64,000 bases of DNA from Symsagittifera roscoffensis (taxonomy: Eukaryota > Xenacoelomorpha > Acoela > Convolutidae), in the NCBI RefSeq assembly GCF_963678635.1, contig NC_087067.1, forward strand, positions 2,792,001-2,856,000, in the 5' to 3' direction. The notes under the pieces are model-generated. The model was not told where the DNA came from, made no database searches, and saw only the letters and a list, made by a program, of their open reading frames with translations. Each line of letters starts with the position of its first letter. Positions within the stretch are counted from its first letter, which is position 1. The position numbers were made by a program, and so were the translations under genes. This document shows positions 37,714 to 50,109 of this stretch, one piece after another.

Positions 37714-38057
37714 AATGACAGAAAAATTTTGCACGAAACGCTTATGTAAGAAATCAAAAATTGCCCGAATAGAAAACACCCAATCACAAATATTCCGCAT
37801 TTTCTTCGAAGGTCGTAACAAATAGTGCATTCGTTTGAAAAACGAACAAACTTCCGGGCAGATTGGCTCTATTTCATCGACTTTTAATGACAGAAAAATT
37901 TTGCACGAAACGCTTATGTAAAAAATCAAAAATTGCCTGAATAGAAAACACCCAATCATAAATATTCCGCATTTTCTTCGAAGGTCGTAACAAATAGTGC
38001 ATTCGTTTGAAAAACGAACAAACTTTCGGGCAGATTGGCTCTATTTCATCGACTTTT
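37714..38057. repeat. 172-bp tandem duplication
   Basis: Two near-identical 172-bp units lie head to tail (37714-37885 and 37886-38057), differing at a handful of bases. No coding content is recognised. Confidence 0.85.
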
Positions 38058-38282
38058 ACTTCAATTTACCACAAAAATCTTATAGCCAACTAACTTCACC
38101 CGATCATTTTTGTTGCACCTGATTTTGCAATTAAAAAAACTCAAATCCCAGATTTGTTTTGGTGTTTGGTAATCAAAATAAAAAACTAATACTTTCTGGA
38201 AATTTGTAATTAACTGAAAACTAATGTGTGCGCGCCTAATCTCTAATCAATAATTTAATAACAAAAAACTAGAAAATTTAAG

Positions 38283-38790
<508 letters not shown>

Positions 38791-38809
38791 ACCTATTTAT
38801 ATAGTAGAA

Positions 38810-39120
38810 TATTTGAGGGGGCGGGGGTAGCGGACGCCCCTACCTTCCTCAGGGATTCGACCCCCTGCCGACCCAAAGGGTCCCCATTTGTACTGTACTG
38901 TTTTAGAAATCCACTTTTGGCTGACTGACCTTAAAATTTTTCTAATGGCGCCTTCGGCACCAATCTATACTAACTTTGAGGGGGAGGGGAGAGCGCGCCA
39001 AAAAACGCAATTTTGGACTGTTTTTCAAAATTTTGCCTGCGGCGCAGAAATTTTGCCAAAGACAGGGTCTTTATAGTGGTTTGGTTGAATTTGGTTGACC
39101 TAAAAAAAAATCCGCGCCTG
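38810..39120. repeat. Low-copy dispersed repeat remnant
   Basis: A GC-richer island (gggggcgggggtagcggacgcccc and a ggttgacctaaaa end) resembles the motifs near 13276-13480, 15131-15300 and 47390-47600. No ORF is supported. Confidence 0.35.
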
Positions 39121-39930
39121 TATATATATTATACTAAGAAGGAACCCGCGCGGAACAAGTTTTTTATTTAGTCCCGTTATTTAGTCAAAAAATTGAACAG
39201 TATTGTTATTTACTTGTCATAAAACTTTTTTTTAAATTCTATTTTAAGTTATCGCTACCTTGCAACCAAATTTACAAAGATATTTACCTGCAATTATTAT
39301 GAGTTATTAGGGCTTAAAAATTGATGATTCAGGATAATTCTTGTTTTGCAGATTTCTAGCAGCACGTAGCTCAGCAATTTCACTTTGGCGAAAAAAAAAT
39401 GATTGGCTCAGATAATTATCTGGTCCAGGCAATGTGTAGTTAGACTAGAAATGTCTGCATAGGGCTAAACTGATTTCCCATACACGAGTAAGAAAGAATG
39501 GCATCAATTATCTTTTACGCGTTCCAGATTCAGCGAAGCATTGGATCGTTTTTTTTCGATGAAATCAAGAATAAGTTCTTCAAAATTGAATGCCACGATT
39601 GAAAATTGATTGTAGTTCTGATGAGGTGTTTGAACTTAAAGTTAGAATATATTTATCTTTTGATTAGTTTAGGAATTAAGTAACTTCAGGAACAATCAAA
39701 GGTAGAATTTGACCGATTGGTTGAACTTTTTCTGTGATTAGAATTAAAGAAACCCCTATAATCATCAACCGTAAATAGACTTTAAAATAACTACTAGAAC
39801 ATTGTACCTAGTATTGAATATTAGAATACTGAGCGTATGTCTCAGGAAAATTAGATTAGAAAAACATGCATGGTTGAATACTGAGCCTGCAAATGTTCGA
39901 ATACGTTTGAATATTGTAGCTTAAGAACGT

Positions 39931-40133
39931 GGCTAGGTCTTTTACCAGACCGACCTTTCACCAGACCGACCAATTAAACTTCACTGAGAAACCGTGAAAA
40001 CATTGTCTTTAACCAGACTAAACGGCGTCATTGCATTTGTCAATCAAATTTGTTTATCGAGTCTGGTAAAAGGTCCATGTTGTAATTTTTCTGGTAAAAG
40101 GTCGGTCTGGTAAAAAATCGGTCGCCCTTAACA
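39931..40133. repeat. MITE-like element with repeated inverted termini
   Basis: The left end carries TTTACCAGACCGACC followed by a second ACCAGACCGACC. The right end carries the complements GGTCGGTCTGGTAAAA and CTGGTAAAAGG, with a third copy inside at about 40060. Total length is about 200 bp with no ORF, as in a small non-autonomous DNA element. A flanking target duplication is not clear. Confidence 0.6.
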
Positions 40134-40500
40134 ACCATTGCCCCCATTAGCAAAAAGAGGAGTAGGTATTAAACTGTACCTAGTTGCGGATATTGTACAT
40201 AATAACAATATAACGATTGTACACTATAAAACTTACTTGAACGGGAAAAAAATAAGATTTCAATTGACAAAAAAACTAATATCACTTTCAAATTTACTAA
40301 GAAATTTTTTAATAAAAAAAGCGTGGTGCAAAAAAAATAAGCAAAAAAATTAAGCCAGCAAAAATTCGCGCAGGCAAATGATAGACTGACAATGAATTTT
40401 GTAGCAAGTGTGAAACGCATGAAAATAGCAAAAAGTTTTAGGCTATCAATCAAAGCGACAGAGTATCTTTGCTTGCGGTACTTGGATCAATTGAGCAATC

Positions 40501-40541
40501 TCCACCCACCCCCCCTTCTCGTTGGGGGGGGGGGGGGATTA
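40501..40541. repeat. C-run/G-run hairpin
   Basis: A C7 run and a G14 run are separated by about 8 nt (CCCCCCCTTCTCGTTGGGGGGG core). It could form a hairpin or a G-quadruplex. It may also be a sequencing-difficult site. Confidence 0.7.
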
Positions 40542-43202
40542 AGCTTCATAGATACTTGAGACATGCTTATAACCACTTCAAAATAATTTGATTGATATGA
40601 AATCATAAAACAGATTCCCCAACGAATGTGGAACGCCAAGTTTTTAATATCGAAGCTCAAAAAATACAGTGAAAGAGTGAAAAAGAATCGATAAACTGAG
40701 GCATATAGAGCGACATTTTTCTGTCATCAAAGGAGGAAAAATTATTGCTTACAATGTTAAAATGCTGCAGAGAGCAGTGTTTGATATTTAGATAGAAGGC
40801 TAAGGCATCAACCCTGGTAAGTCGCATACCTCGATGAGGCAATGGTCGCCCAAACAAAAATTTGCAAGACAACTTTTTAAATAAAAATCGATTGCTTCAA
40901 AATTTTGTTTTAGAACGTGGCTGATCTAAAAAAAATACCAACATTGAGACTGTTTTGGTATTTTTCTGCTACTCAAGAATCATTTCTGCTACCCATGAAG
41001 TATAAACAAATTGTTTTTGTCGCGCGCTTTCCCTCCAACTTACTGATTTTTGGGGTTATTCATAGTTTTTTTGAGATAGATACGCATCTTTTGTGCTTTC
41101 AGAAAAATTGTTATCATCACCTGCTTTCCAGATGAAAAAAAGAAACACAGAATCAACAGATCACTCAAACCACTGGAAAAATAAAAGTGAAAAAAGTTGT
41201 AGAGTATTTTACATATTTGTTTCACTAGTTTTTTACGGTTGTCTTAAAATTTTGAGTTCATAAGCTCAAAAAAAGGGAAAAATTTGGCATTTGATTTATT
41301 TGTTAATATATAAGAGTTTCAATAATATATGTCCACTAGCAAGTGTATGTCGAAGGCGGCGCTCTGTGGTTTGAGAAATTGTATCAAATTGAATAGAAGC
41401 AACCTAACTAACCCAAATTGTGCATTGCTAGACAATTATTCTAAAAAAAACATCGTTATTGCAAGTAGAAAACTTTTTTTTAAATGGTATGCAGAGGGTC
41501 GCCAGTTTTTTTTTAAACTAAAGCAATTTTAATTCTTTGAAAGCAAAGCTACTTAATGCACTTTGAAGGGCTTTTAGAAATTTAATAACTTGAAATTGAT
41601 ACGTGCAATCGAGTCTTTTTCAGCTTTCTATTAGCTTCTTTGAATTAATCAGCAAGCTAGATTTTCATTTTTTTCTAGTGTAGCTCGCAGTTATTAATGT
41701 TCACAAAAACTCTTAGACTCACAATCTTTCCCTTGCCAAATTACTGATTATTTTCAGGCAAATTCAGTTAGGCAAAATCAATCAGACAATTTCAGCCAGG
41801 CATTACACACCAAATCTGGAGATCGAACGTTTTGACTGAACGTTTTGACAGCTTTAGATAACACTTGAAGTTGGCTGCTTGAATTAAATCGTCTGTGTTC
41901 ACATTTTTTTGCCCAGATACATACAGTAATTAGTATACTGGGATTCGTTTCGTAATAACTACCGACTTCTTTGCATCGATTAACTTGCTTCATATATATT
42001 TGAACTGATTAAAGACCGAGATTATTTTTAACGTATGCTACGCTATAAAAATTGAAATTTCTAGTGACAATAATTATCTCAAATTGGACAAGCTATTAAT
42101 TAATTAGTTTCTAATAATGTGAAAAAGTGGTCACTGACAAAAAATTTTCGAAAAATGAACTCAGTGAAAAAAAAGCTTGCCGGCTGACGCAAAATTGCTG
42201 AAAGTTAGAAAATTAAAAATTTCCATGCACAAAAATTCCCACATCATTAAACCAAAATTTACATTGAGGCGAAGCTGCACTTAGAAACATGAGCGATAAA
42301 ACTGAGAAACTAGCTCTGAAAGTTAAAATGCGGGGAAAACGATGATCGAAAAAAACTTTAGCAATAAGCCAAATTCGGAACTACCAACATGGAAATTATG
42401 AGTTTCACGTCACCGCATTGGGCCTTTTTTGCTAGACAATGATCAAACACTATCCCCTTAATATAACAAGAACAAATTGTTTTGTTAATTGCCGACGATC
42501 AAGAAAAAAAACGCTAAAATTAAGGCTTTGGATGAGCAGCGCAGTATAACACTGATGTTTAGGTTGAGAATCTTTCATCCTCGCACCAGCCCCATGATCG
42601 TTTGTCAATGGTTAAACACTATTCATCTATATAGTGAGTACAAAAGATGCTGTTTAAATGCCAATGCTACGTCAGTAAGAAGGCCACTAATTGCGCACGC
42701 TTCTCCTGGAGTTGTGTTGAAAAATTGAGCTGCGTATATATATTCGCGTGGAAGAAAAAAAGAGCTCCTAAGCTGGAAAATCAGAAGAGCATTTCAACTA
42801 ATATTTCTCACGGAAATTTTATACGATGTGAGAACTGTGTGTTGAGCTCAGAAATGCACATGTTTCAACTGTGATCAGCTTTTAGATTTTATTGGAATTA
42901 ATAATTGACGTTATGTCCAATTTGTCCTAATTAACGCAAAACGAGTTATACGTTTTTCCTCATCTCATAGATTAGAAAGAAACCGAGACTGCTCGTATCA
43001 GAGCAATTCCCTGATTTTTTACGTCTAACAACGCACAATCATTTCGATCAGTCAGATTTTTTTTGAGTTGGAAAGAATTATCACCCGGATTAAATCGCCG
43101 CGTATGATAAACGGCAGACAGACTTTCGAAATTTGAAGACAAATTATTTGCCCGTAAAACTTCCAGTTAAAAAAGCAATTTATAACTGGTACTTTTGATT
43201 AA
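40542..43202. other. Intergenic, no recognised gene
   Basis: AT-rich sequence with only short chance ORFs. A motif at 42260-42300 (gaggcgaagctgcacttagaaac) is a relative of the repeat unit starting at 43203. Confidence 0.35.
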
Positions 43203-44516
43203 AATATTCCAATTTGAGAAAACTGGATCAATGGTAAATTTTGACACAGAGGCGAAGTTGCACTTCGCATACACAAGCCTAAATATGACCGATAACGATA
43301 CTGGGAAAAACTGAATGAGTAAATCTTTGTGTACTCAAAGTTTCTTAAATGACGCACGCCAAATATGAGTCTACAAAACTACTAAGTGACGCAAGCAAAT
43401 TATGACGCATTAGCAGTAACAGTCATTTCGGAAAAAATATACGAACTAACAAGACTCAGTTTATAGAGCGGTCGCATTTTACCTAGTATACGAAAAAGTT
43501 CAATAAAACATCCAAACCTGTCCAGGTTTGAAACCTCTTATTTTGTTGCTGGTCACCTTCGCTTACCTCTACGCTACAGATCCATGATCCTTTGAAGCTT
43601 AAGTGCCATTTGTAATATAATAGTCTGTGTTAATATCCTTAGCATTGGCTGTACTTAATAGCTGGTCCAAAACGAACAGTCTCAAAATGAACACATTTTG
43701 TCGCAACAATTGCATTGCAACAATATTTGCAACTTAGCTTGGAAATAATAGTCTGTGTTAATATCCTTAGCATTGGCTGTACTTAATAGCTGGTCCAAAA
43801 CGAACAGTCTCAAAATGAACACATTTTGTCGCAGCAATTTCGAAATAATTCGATCATGTTTTTCATGAACTTTTACTTAATATTCCAATTTGAGAAAACT
43901 GGATCAATGGTAAATTTTGACACAGAGGCGAAGTTGCACTTCGCATACACAAGCACAAATATGACCGATAACGATACTGGGAAAAACTGAATGAGTAAAA
44001 CTTTGTGTACACAAAGTTTCTTAAATGACGCACGCCAATTAAGAGTCTACAAAACTACTAAGTGACGCAAGCAAATTATGACGCATTAGCAGTACCAGTC
44101 ATTTTGGAAAAAATATACCAACTAACAAGCCTCAGTTTATAGAGCGGTCGCATTTTACCTAGTATACGAAAAAGTTCAATAAAACATCCAACCCTGTCCA
44201 GGTTTGAAACCTCTTGTTTTGTTGCTGGTCACCTTCGCTTACCTCTACGCTACAGATGCATCATCCTTTGAAGCTTAAGTGCCATTTGTAATATAATAGT
44301 CTGTGTTAATATCATTAGCATTGGCTGTACTTAATAGCTGGTCCAAAACGAACAGTCTCAAAATGAACACATTTTGTCGCAACAATTGCATTGCAACAAT
44401 ATTTGCTACTTAGCTTGGAAAAAAATTCATACTATAACACAAGCTATGCTTGTGTAAAGTGTAAAAACAAAATGCAATTTCGAAATAATTCGATCATGTT
44501 TTTCGTGAACTTTTAC
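43203..44516. repeat. About 676-bp tandem duplication with nested repeat
   Basis: Unit 1 (43203-43878) and unit 2 (43879-44516) start with the same AATATTCCAATTTGAG and share most of their length. Inside unit 1 a block starting AATAGTCTGTG is repeated with a period near 127 bp (43619 and 43746). Unit 2 lacks that duplication but carries an extra about 70-bp segment. No coding content is supported. Confidence 0.85.
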
Positions 44517-44935
44517 AGTTCGATAGTGGGTTTGTCTGTCTTTTAACAATGGAAATTGAAATAAATTAGGAAGAAGTCAAAGTCAAATGCGTAAAATCTA
44601 ATTTGAGCTTGAACAAATGCAGGACTTTTTCTTGAAATTCTTGAAAAAACTAAAAACACTAAGACCTATAAAAGAGTCTTATTTATGTTCATTATGCTTA
44701 ATTCCAAATATTTTAACAAATCACAAATTTTATCATAGTTTTGAGTAAATTGTAAAATTGACTTTTTCAGATTATGATCCTCTTTTCCTAAAACCTTCAA
44801 GATTTAAAGAAAACTTTAAAATCAATTGAAATCAGGTCAAACCAAGCCACAAATATTAAAATATCCTTTTGCTATCGCAAAAGAAACAATCATCAAGCAA
44901 ATCACAAAATTACAGTAATTGTTTTACAAAATTAA
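44517..44935. other. Downstream flank of the Mad3/BUBR1-like gene
   Basis: AT-rich, no ORF. It should contain the 3' UTR of the minus-strand gene ending at 44936. I see no clear AATAAA at the expected place. Confidence 0.35.
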
Positions 44936-45847
44936 TCAGTCACATTCAATGTTCTGTTTTACCTCAGAATTTTCGTATTCATGACATTCATCGGTAATTC
45001 TTTCGAGTGCCTCGCTCAATTTTTCACCCAATTGCTGCTCATCAATCGGCTCTAAATGAGTAAACCCGGAGACATTTGCTGGCGTGTCGTCAGCAGCTGG
45101 CGAGGCTGGCGTGAACTGTTTATAAGCCAGCGGGTTGTAGGACCTCACAATCGGAGTCATCTCTAGCTTTTCTTGGCCCTCTTGAGGTAAACGGGCAATA
45201 TTTTCGACAGCATCGGCCGATTCAGTTTTGACTATCATTTCCTCTGGCGAAATCTCGCTTGATTTATTTTGTGAGGAGTTTTCTGGCCCCGCCCAAGCAG
45301 CCATAGTTGAATCACTGTAGTTGAAAGATGATCCTCCGCTATTTAATTTATCTTTTAGAGGTACAACTGGCGTCGCTGGGCCCATATCTTTTTGCATATT
45401 TTCAAAAACATCACGAGCAATTTCACTTAGAGTGTCTCTAAAATTTTGAGATTGAAAAAAGGTGTTCAGGCTTTCTTTTACAGTGTCTTTTATAATTTGC
45501 TTCATATTAGCTTTCAGGTCAAGAACCTCATGATAAATTTCGTCTGTCGATATTTCATTGGTAATAGGTGGGATGACAAACTGAGACTCAACAGGAACCA
45601 CCGAAAGAGTTCCTACACGCTTCAAGGACTCGTTTTTGAATTTGCTAATCGGGTTTTCATTTTCCTTCTCTTTGTTTAGGCTCACTTTACCCTCTGTCGT
45701 CAGTCCCAGACTCTTAGTTGCCTTTCTTTCTTTGATGCTTTTAGTGATGGCAAACTTCTTCGCTCCATAAGAAGAATCCGATGCGACTGAATGATCACTC
45801 GGCAAACCCGAAGCAACTGTTGCGGACGATACCCTGTCCACTGGTAC
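44936..45847 (-). CDS. Mad3/BUBR1-like checkpoint protein, exon 4 (C-terminal)
   Basis: The exon follows a TTTTTCAG acceptor and encodes residues 252-554. It includes a KEN box (about 312-314, in NKEKENENP), a degradation and APC/C-binding motif of Mad3 proteins. Near the C-terminus it has LEPIDE (about 516-521), which fits the LxxIxE motif that recruits PP2A-B56 in BUBR1. A helical stretch STDEIYHEVLDLK might be the Bub3-binding (GLEBS) segment, but this is uncertain. There is no kinase domain before the stop. The gene is therefore of the Mad3 or kinase-less BUBR1 type. Confidence 0.8.
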   Translation of the reverse strand, partial: VPVDRVSSATVASGLPSDHSVASDSSYGAKKFAITKSIKERKATKSLGLTTEGKVSLNKEKENENPISKFKNESLKRVGTLSVVPVESQFVIPPITNEISTDEIYHEVLDLKANMKQIIKDTVKESLNTFFQSQNFRDTLSEIARDVFENMQKDMGPATPVVPLKDKLNSGGSSFNYSDSTMAAWAGPENSSQNKSSEISPEEMIVKTESADAVENIARLPQEGQEKLEMTPIVRSYNPLAYKQFTPASPAADDTPANVSGFTHLEPIDEQQLGEKLSEALERITDECHEYENSEVKQNIECD

Positions 45848-46309
45848 CTGAAAAACGAACAGAGTCAATTAATTCAACGAAACAGAAAAAAATGTTCCGC
45901 AATATTTTTTTGCACAAGCGTAAGGACCAACATACGCGCTGTTCAGCTCGTCACGGAGAACCGCTCTTGTGTCCATACTTCAGAACTACATGCAATTTTT
46001 TTGGTTATCTCTCTGGGCTAGGTAAGATTGCCTCAAGCAACGCGCGCAGATCATGGTGGGCCTCGATCATCCGACCTTTCAATTAAGAAGCGGAGACGTC
46101 ACCGACTCACCGCCTTTTTTCAAATTATGAGCATCAAAGAAAATAATATATCAAAGAAAATAATATAATATAAAACTCTTTTATGATAGTTTTCAAAAAA
46201 CTAACCAAAATTGAAAAAAGGGCCCATATTTGAGAAAAACATTGTTTCATAAAATTAGCCTGAGAAAACTTATCAAACTTTAAGCCCAGGGTTAAAATAA
46301 TTTTAACAG

Positions 46310-47100
46310 ACATCGGCGTAAACACAAGCGAGAACTCGGCAAAAAGCAGCCCTTGAACATTCAACAAGAAAAAATAGAAATAAACCTCGAAATAGCATAA
46401 ATTCGGCTAGGTCTAGGATTCGATCTGCCACCTACTGCAATCAAGAGATTTTGAATCCCACGCACTAACCACTCAGCCACGCACGCTTAACCTCCAACAA
46501 ACACTAGTCACAAACAGCAGCTACATATGCTAATAAATTGCCAATGCCATTCAGCAAAAGTAGCACCAAATACAAAAAGACACAATTTAGCAAGTAGTAA
46601 TTTGTAATATAATAAACTGAAGGCATCCACACTAAATTTGCGTGTATCAAATCGCAAAGCATAAAGCCACATTATGTCTAAATTATGCATTTCGAAAAAT
46701 TGCGAGAAATATTGTGTTAGAAAATTTCTGAAATCAAATTTTTTGTTTAAGTTGTTTAAAACAATTAGCTTTTTTTCGGTTCATTTGATGAATTAAAAAA
46801 GCATCAACTGTGTTCACTTATTACTATTCCAATGTCAGAGCACAAGCATTCGAATGTCAAAGCACAAGCTGTAATCGTGCTCCAAAAAGTGGCACTAATA
46901 TTTGCGACTTTGGTTAGAAACAAAAGATGGTTCTTAATAATACACTTAGCTGTAATCGTGCTTTGGTTAGAAACAAAAGATGGTTCTTAATAATACACTT
47001 AGCTGTAATCGTGCTCCAAAAAGTGGCACTAATATTTGCGACTTTGGTTAGAAACAAAAGATGGTTCTTAATAATACACTTAGCTGACCAAGTGTGATCA
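46310..47100 (-). repeat. Dispersed repeat with tRNA-like segment, copy 1, in intron 3
   Basis: This region shares its order of motifs with 50110-50760. The tRNA-like part is at 46405-46487. Upstream of it (46860-47095) is a tandem array built on AGCTGTAATCGTGCTCC and GGTTAGAAACAAAAGATGG, repeated two to three times. It lies in the intron between exons 3 and 4 of the checkpoint gene. Confidence 0.65.
46405..46487 (-). repeat. tRNA-derived SINE head, copy 1
   Basis: The sense (minus) strand reads an A-box-like TGGCTGAGTGG, an anticodon-arm-like GATTCAAAATC and a B-box-like AGATCGAATCC in tRNA spacing. It is degenerate and has no clean acceptor stem, so it is a tRNA relic and not a gene. Confidence 0.6.
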
Positions 47101-47384
47101 AGGAGCGTTATTTGTTTTCAAATTAGCAAATTAAATTGAAAAAAAATATATTGAGAAACAAGGATAGCCGGTTGTTCTTAAAAATTACATACAAAAAAAT
47201 TTTTTATTATTTAATTTCATTTTTTGTGCGTAGTTTGATGAAAAGATTTGAACGAGAGACTAGATATTGAGCATTTCCAATATTCGTAAAAAAGGCAAAA
47301 TGCAAAAAATTTCACAACAATCTATTTTTTTGCAGAAGTTTTGAAATTTTTTCATTCCCAAGAGGGCGCTAAAAAACGTTGACA
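47101..47384. other. Intron sequence, no feature
   Basis: AT-rich intronic DNA of the checkpoint gene with no supportable element. Confidence 0.35.
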
Positions 47385-47600
47385 ACAATTTACTCTAGGA
47401 TCTAGGATTTTCTCGAGGAGGGGCGAATTTTCGAAAGTTTGAAAAATTTGTCGACCTTTTTTTAGGTCGATCAAATTGATTTTTCGAGCTCTCCCAAAGC
47501 ACTAAAAAGACCCTGTTTCGGCCAAATTTAGGTTCCGACAGCCACAAATGGATATCTCAAAATAGTACAAAGGGGGAACTTGAAATTGGTTTTTCTCGAC
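47385..47600. repeat. Dispersed repeat with AGGTCGA core, member 2
   Basis: It shares 'ctaggatttt(c)tcgaggagg', 'ttaggtcgatcaaattgattttt' and 'cactaaaaagac' with 13276-13480, in the same order and orientation. It is in the checkpoint-gene intron. Confidence 0.5.
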
Positions 47601-47847
47601 ATTGAGAAATTTTACGACTGAAACGGCTTTATTAGATATCACTCAACTCAGTCCGATGATTATTTGTGATACCTGATTTTGCATGGGAAACAAAAAAAAC
47701 TAAAACACATCCGAATACAAAGTTCCATCTTATTTCCAATGGCAGAACAGCCAGAAATCAAATCACTCATCGATACCATAAGTTCTAGCTTGAAATTTTT
47801 AGACTACTACCTTATTTAAAAAAAAAACGAAAAACAGTAGGACTTAC

Positions 47848-48125
47848 ATAGTTAAAAATCAATTCATTCATTGAAACTTTCTGATAAAAAATGCCCCCAT
47901 TCAAATAACCAAGTGAATGATCACTTCCTTTTTCCCTCGCAAGCGTAATCAAAACCCAACTCACAATTGTGGCGTCTTGGCTCAGTTGGCTGAAACGAGC
48001 TCTAAGGGCGTCGGATTCTTGGCTATCAGAGGCGCACTGTTGCAATGCCTCACAGCAAACTCTTTCCTCAAAGTTCTTGAAAGCCGCCTTTACTGAATCT
48101 TTGTTTTCCAGGGGCAAGCTCAATG
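47848..48125 (-). CDS. Mad3/BUBR1-like checkpoint protein, exon 3
   Basis: The exon lies between a TTTGTTTCAG acceptor and a canonical TAT|GTAAGT donor. It encodes residues 159-251, beginning LSLPLENKDSV and continuing FKNFEERV, the end of the Mad3/BUB1 N-terminal TPR-like homology region. The 278 nt preserve phase with exon 2 (475+278=753=251 codons). Confidence 0.8.
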
Positions 48126-48225
48126 CTGAAACAAAAATAATTCTCATCCAAGCATTTGGGAAACAAAGAAGTTTTCGTTAAGTGAATCAAAGTCAAATCC
48201 AAATTAATGGCAAAAGATTTCTAGC

Positions 48226-48377
48226 CTTTTTCGAAAATTTTTCTGGTTACTTTCACGTCGCCTGTTTGTTCCACAAGCTGTGCCCACCGCGTCCAAAATG
48301 AAGAAACCTTGATACACTTTCGCTTGGAATACATGTCATCGAAAACCTGCCGAGGCTTTTTCTCCAGAAGAGCTGAC
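48226..48377 (-). CDS. Mad3/BUBR1-like checkpoint protein, exon 2
   Basis: The exon encodes the VFDDMYSKR...FWTRWAQLVEQTGD part of the Mad3/BUB1 homology region. Its acceptor is TTTAAG. The 3' boundary must precede an in-frame TAG, and no GT is available, so the join that keeps the domain uses a GC donor (AAAAG|GCTAGA), giving IFEKALSLP across the 100-nt intron. Total reading frame then works out exactly. Confidence 0.78.
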
Positions 48378-48799
48378 CTTAAACATAGAAAACACAATTA
48401 GTATAATTCAGAACTGTTCGAAAGAGTTGAATGGAACCATGAACATCAAGCAGGACGTGTTTTTGCTATCAAAGAAGGTACGAGGGGTCCAGATGTGGCG
48501 TATTTTTATGGGACTTGTAATTATAGCACTTGTATAGCCCTTGTATTGTGCCGAATAGTTTTTATATTAGTTTAGCTACAAAGATTTTATATATATGCTT
48601 AATTTCGATCGTCTTCTCTACTTTACTGGAGAAAAGGCCCGAATTTGACAAATTTTTTTGCAATGCTGCTTGTGATCGAAACATACTGTGCTACTTGCAT
48701 AGCAACCAGTCGCTCTTGATGTTCAAAAAACTTTAAAAACAGCGTTTTGTGTTAGAGGCCTTCCTCTTGCCAGGTACCATGTGATGACAATAATAAAAC

Positions 48800-49740
48800 A
48801 GAATTTAGGGTAGCATCCCAGGTTCACTTGAGTTTATGTCGGTTTCTGCAGTTTTGACATATACAATTCAGTCTCCAAGAGCAAATGTCCTCGAGGACAT
48901 GCATTTCATGGTACCGGGATAGTGGTAAAAGTGAAAGTTTTTTAACCTTTCTTTATAATTCAAACTTTTAGTGCCAAGGATCCACTTTGAAGCTTTTTCC
49001 TGAATGCTTTCGATCATCCTCAAGTATAATTTACCGGCCTCTACAAAATTGCACCGTATGAGACGATTGGGACAACTTAGCTAGTAGAAAATCTTTTTGG
49101 CATGCCAATTTGTACCGTAAACGATGTTTCGTTTTTTAGTTAAAAAAAGCTTCAACTGGTTTCTCGGATCTTCTATCCGCGTTTGCTGACCAATTCATAT
49201 ACTTAGACACAATTATACCGAGGTCCTTTTCCTCCTCTGTTTGTTCGTGAGTTTTTTTAGCGAGATAATTGCATTTCCTTTCAGGTTCAGATTTTTACAT
49301 TTTTTTGATGATCAGCGTCATCAAGTTCTGGCTACACCATTTCCCTATTTTGGCCGCGTCAATTTGCGGAGTGATCATGTTCGAACCAACAACCTTATAA
49401 TCGGCAGCATAACCGCAGCATTAACATGACACATTCCAGGAGATCGTTAATAAATGAAAAACAAGACCTAGAACAGAAGCTTGTGGAACTCCGCATGAGC
49501 TCGCGTTCTCAAGAAATTGAATTGCCACTTTTTCCCTCTTTTTGTGATCTTTAAGGTAGGTTTTGAGTAAATCCAATACTCCTCTAGCAACACCATCGTT
49601 TGGCAATTTCTCTAATATTTTCTCATGGCTTACTTTGTCAAACGCTTTTTCGAAGTCAACGTAGAGAGCCGTCAGTATTGGAAGCTCGAAATTGCCTAAC
49701 ACTCCATTCCAATCATTTTTGTCATTATAACTTTATATTT
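48800..49740 (-). pseudogene. LINE reverse transcriptase relic in intron 1
   Basis: On the minus strand, 49421-49702 encodes RT motifs VDFEKAFDKVSH, LLKTYLKDHKK and CGVPQASVLG. Below it, broken frames continue with IDAAKIGKWCSQNL, EKDLGIIVS and a C-terminal RT-like segment near 48960 (QEKASKWILGTKSLNYKERL). Many stops and shifts show it is long dead. It is in the same orientation as the host gene. Confidence 0.75.
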
Positions 49741-50109
49741 AGTGAACCCATTCTGATATTTTCAGATTTAAACCCAATTGCTGAATAATTATCAAAAGTT
49801 AAGGTTTCGAGAACTTATGATATGCAAGCTGAAATCGCGAGACGGTAATTGGAAATGTTTTGTTTATCTCCATCTTAAAACGGGGTAGAATGTCGTAGGA
49901 GGTCAAAATATAAAACATTGAATTCCTTCCAGCCGTAATTTGGATGGTTTAAAAAAATCCCAGAAACTTTCTTGGGGTCGAGAAAAACTTCCGGGTGCTT
50001 GAAGGTTTTTTTTCATAGGCAAACAGTGAAAAAAAATCTCTAAGAACTTGAAATTATCTAAGAACTTACCGGAATTTAAGCGCAAGAAAAGCAAGTTTTT
50101 TACATAGAG

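Noticed and set aside
40501-40541. Rho-independent-type terminator (GC stem)
   Set aside because: No adjacent gene, eukaryotic context, and the stem is a homopolymer pair.
41329-42874. Short ORFs between 40 and 43 kb (for example 41329-41532, 42489-42728)
   Set aside because: No domain, no splice context, and lengths expected by chance in AT-rich DNA.
46405-46487. Functional tRNA gene
   Set aside because: The B box is degenerate and there is no matching acceptor stem; the same holds for 50212-50294.
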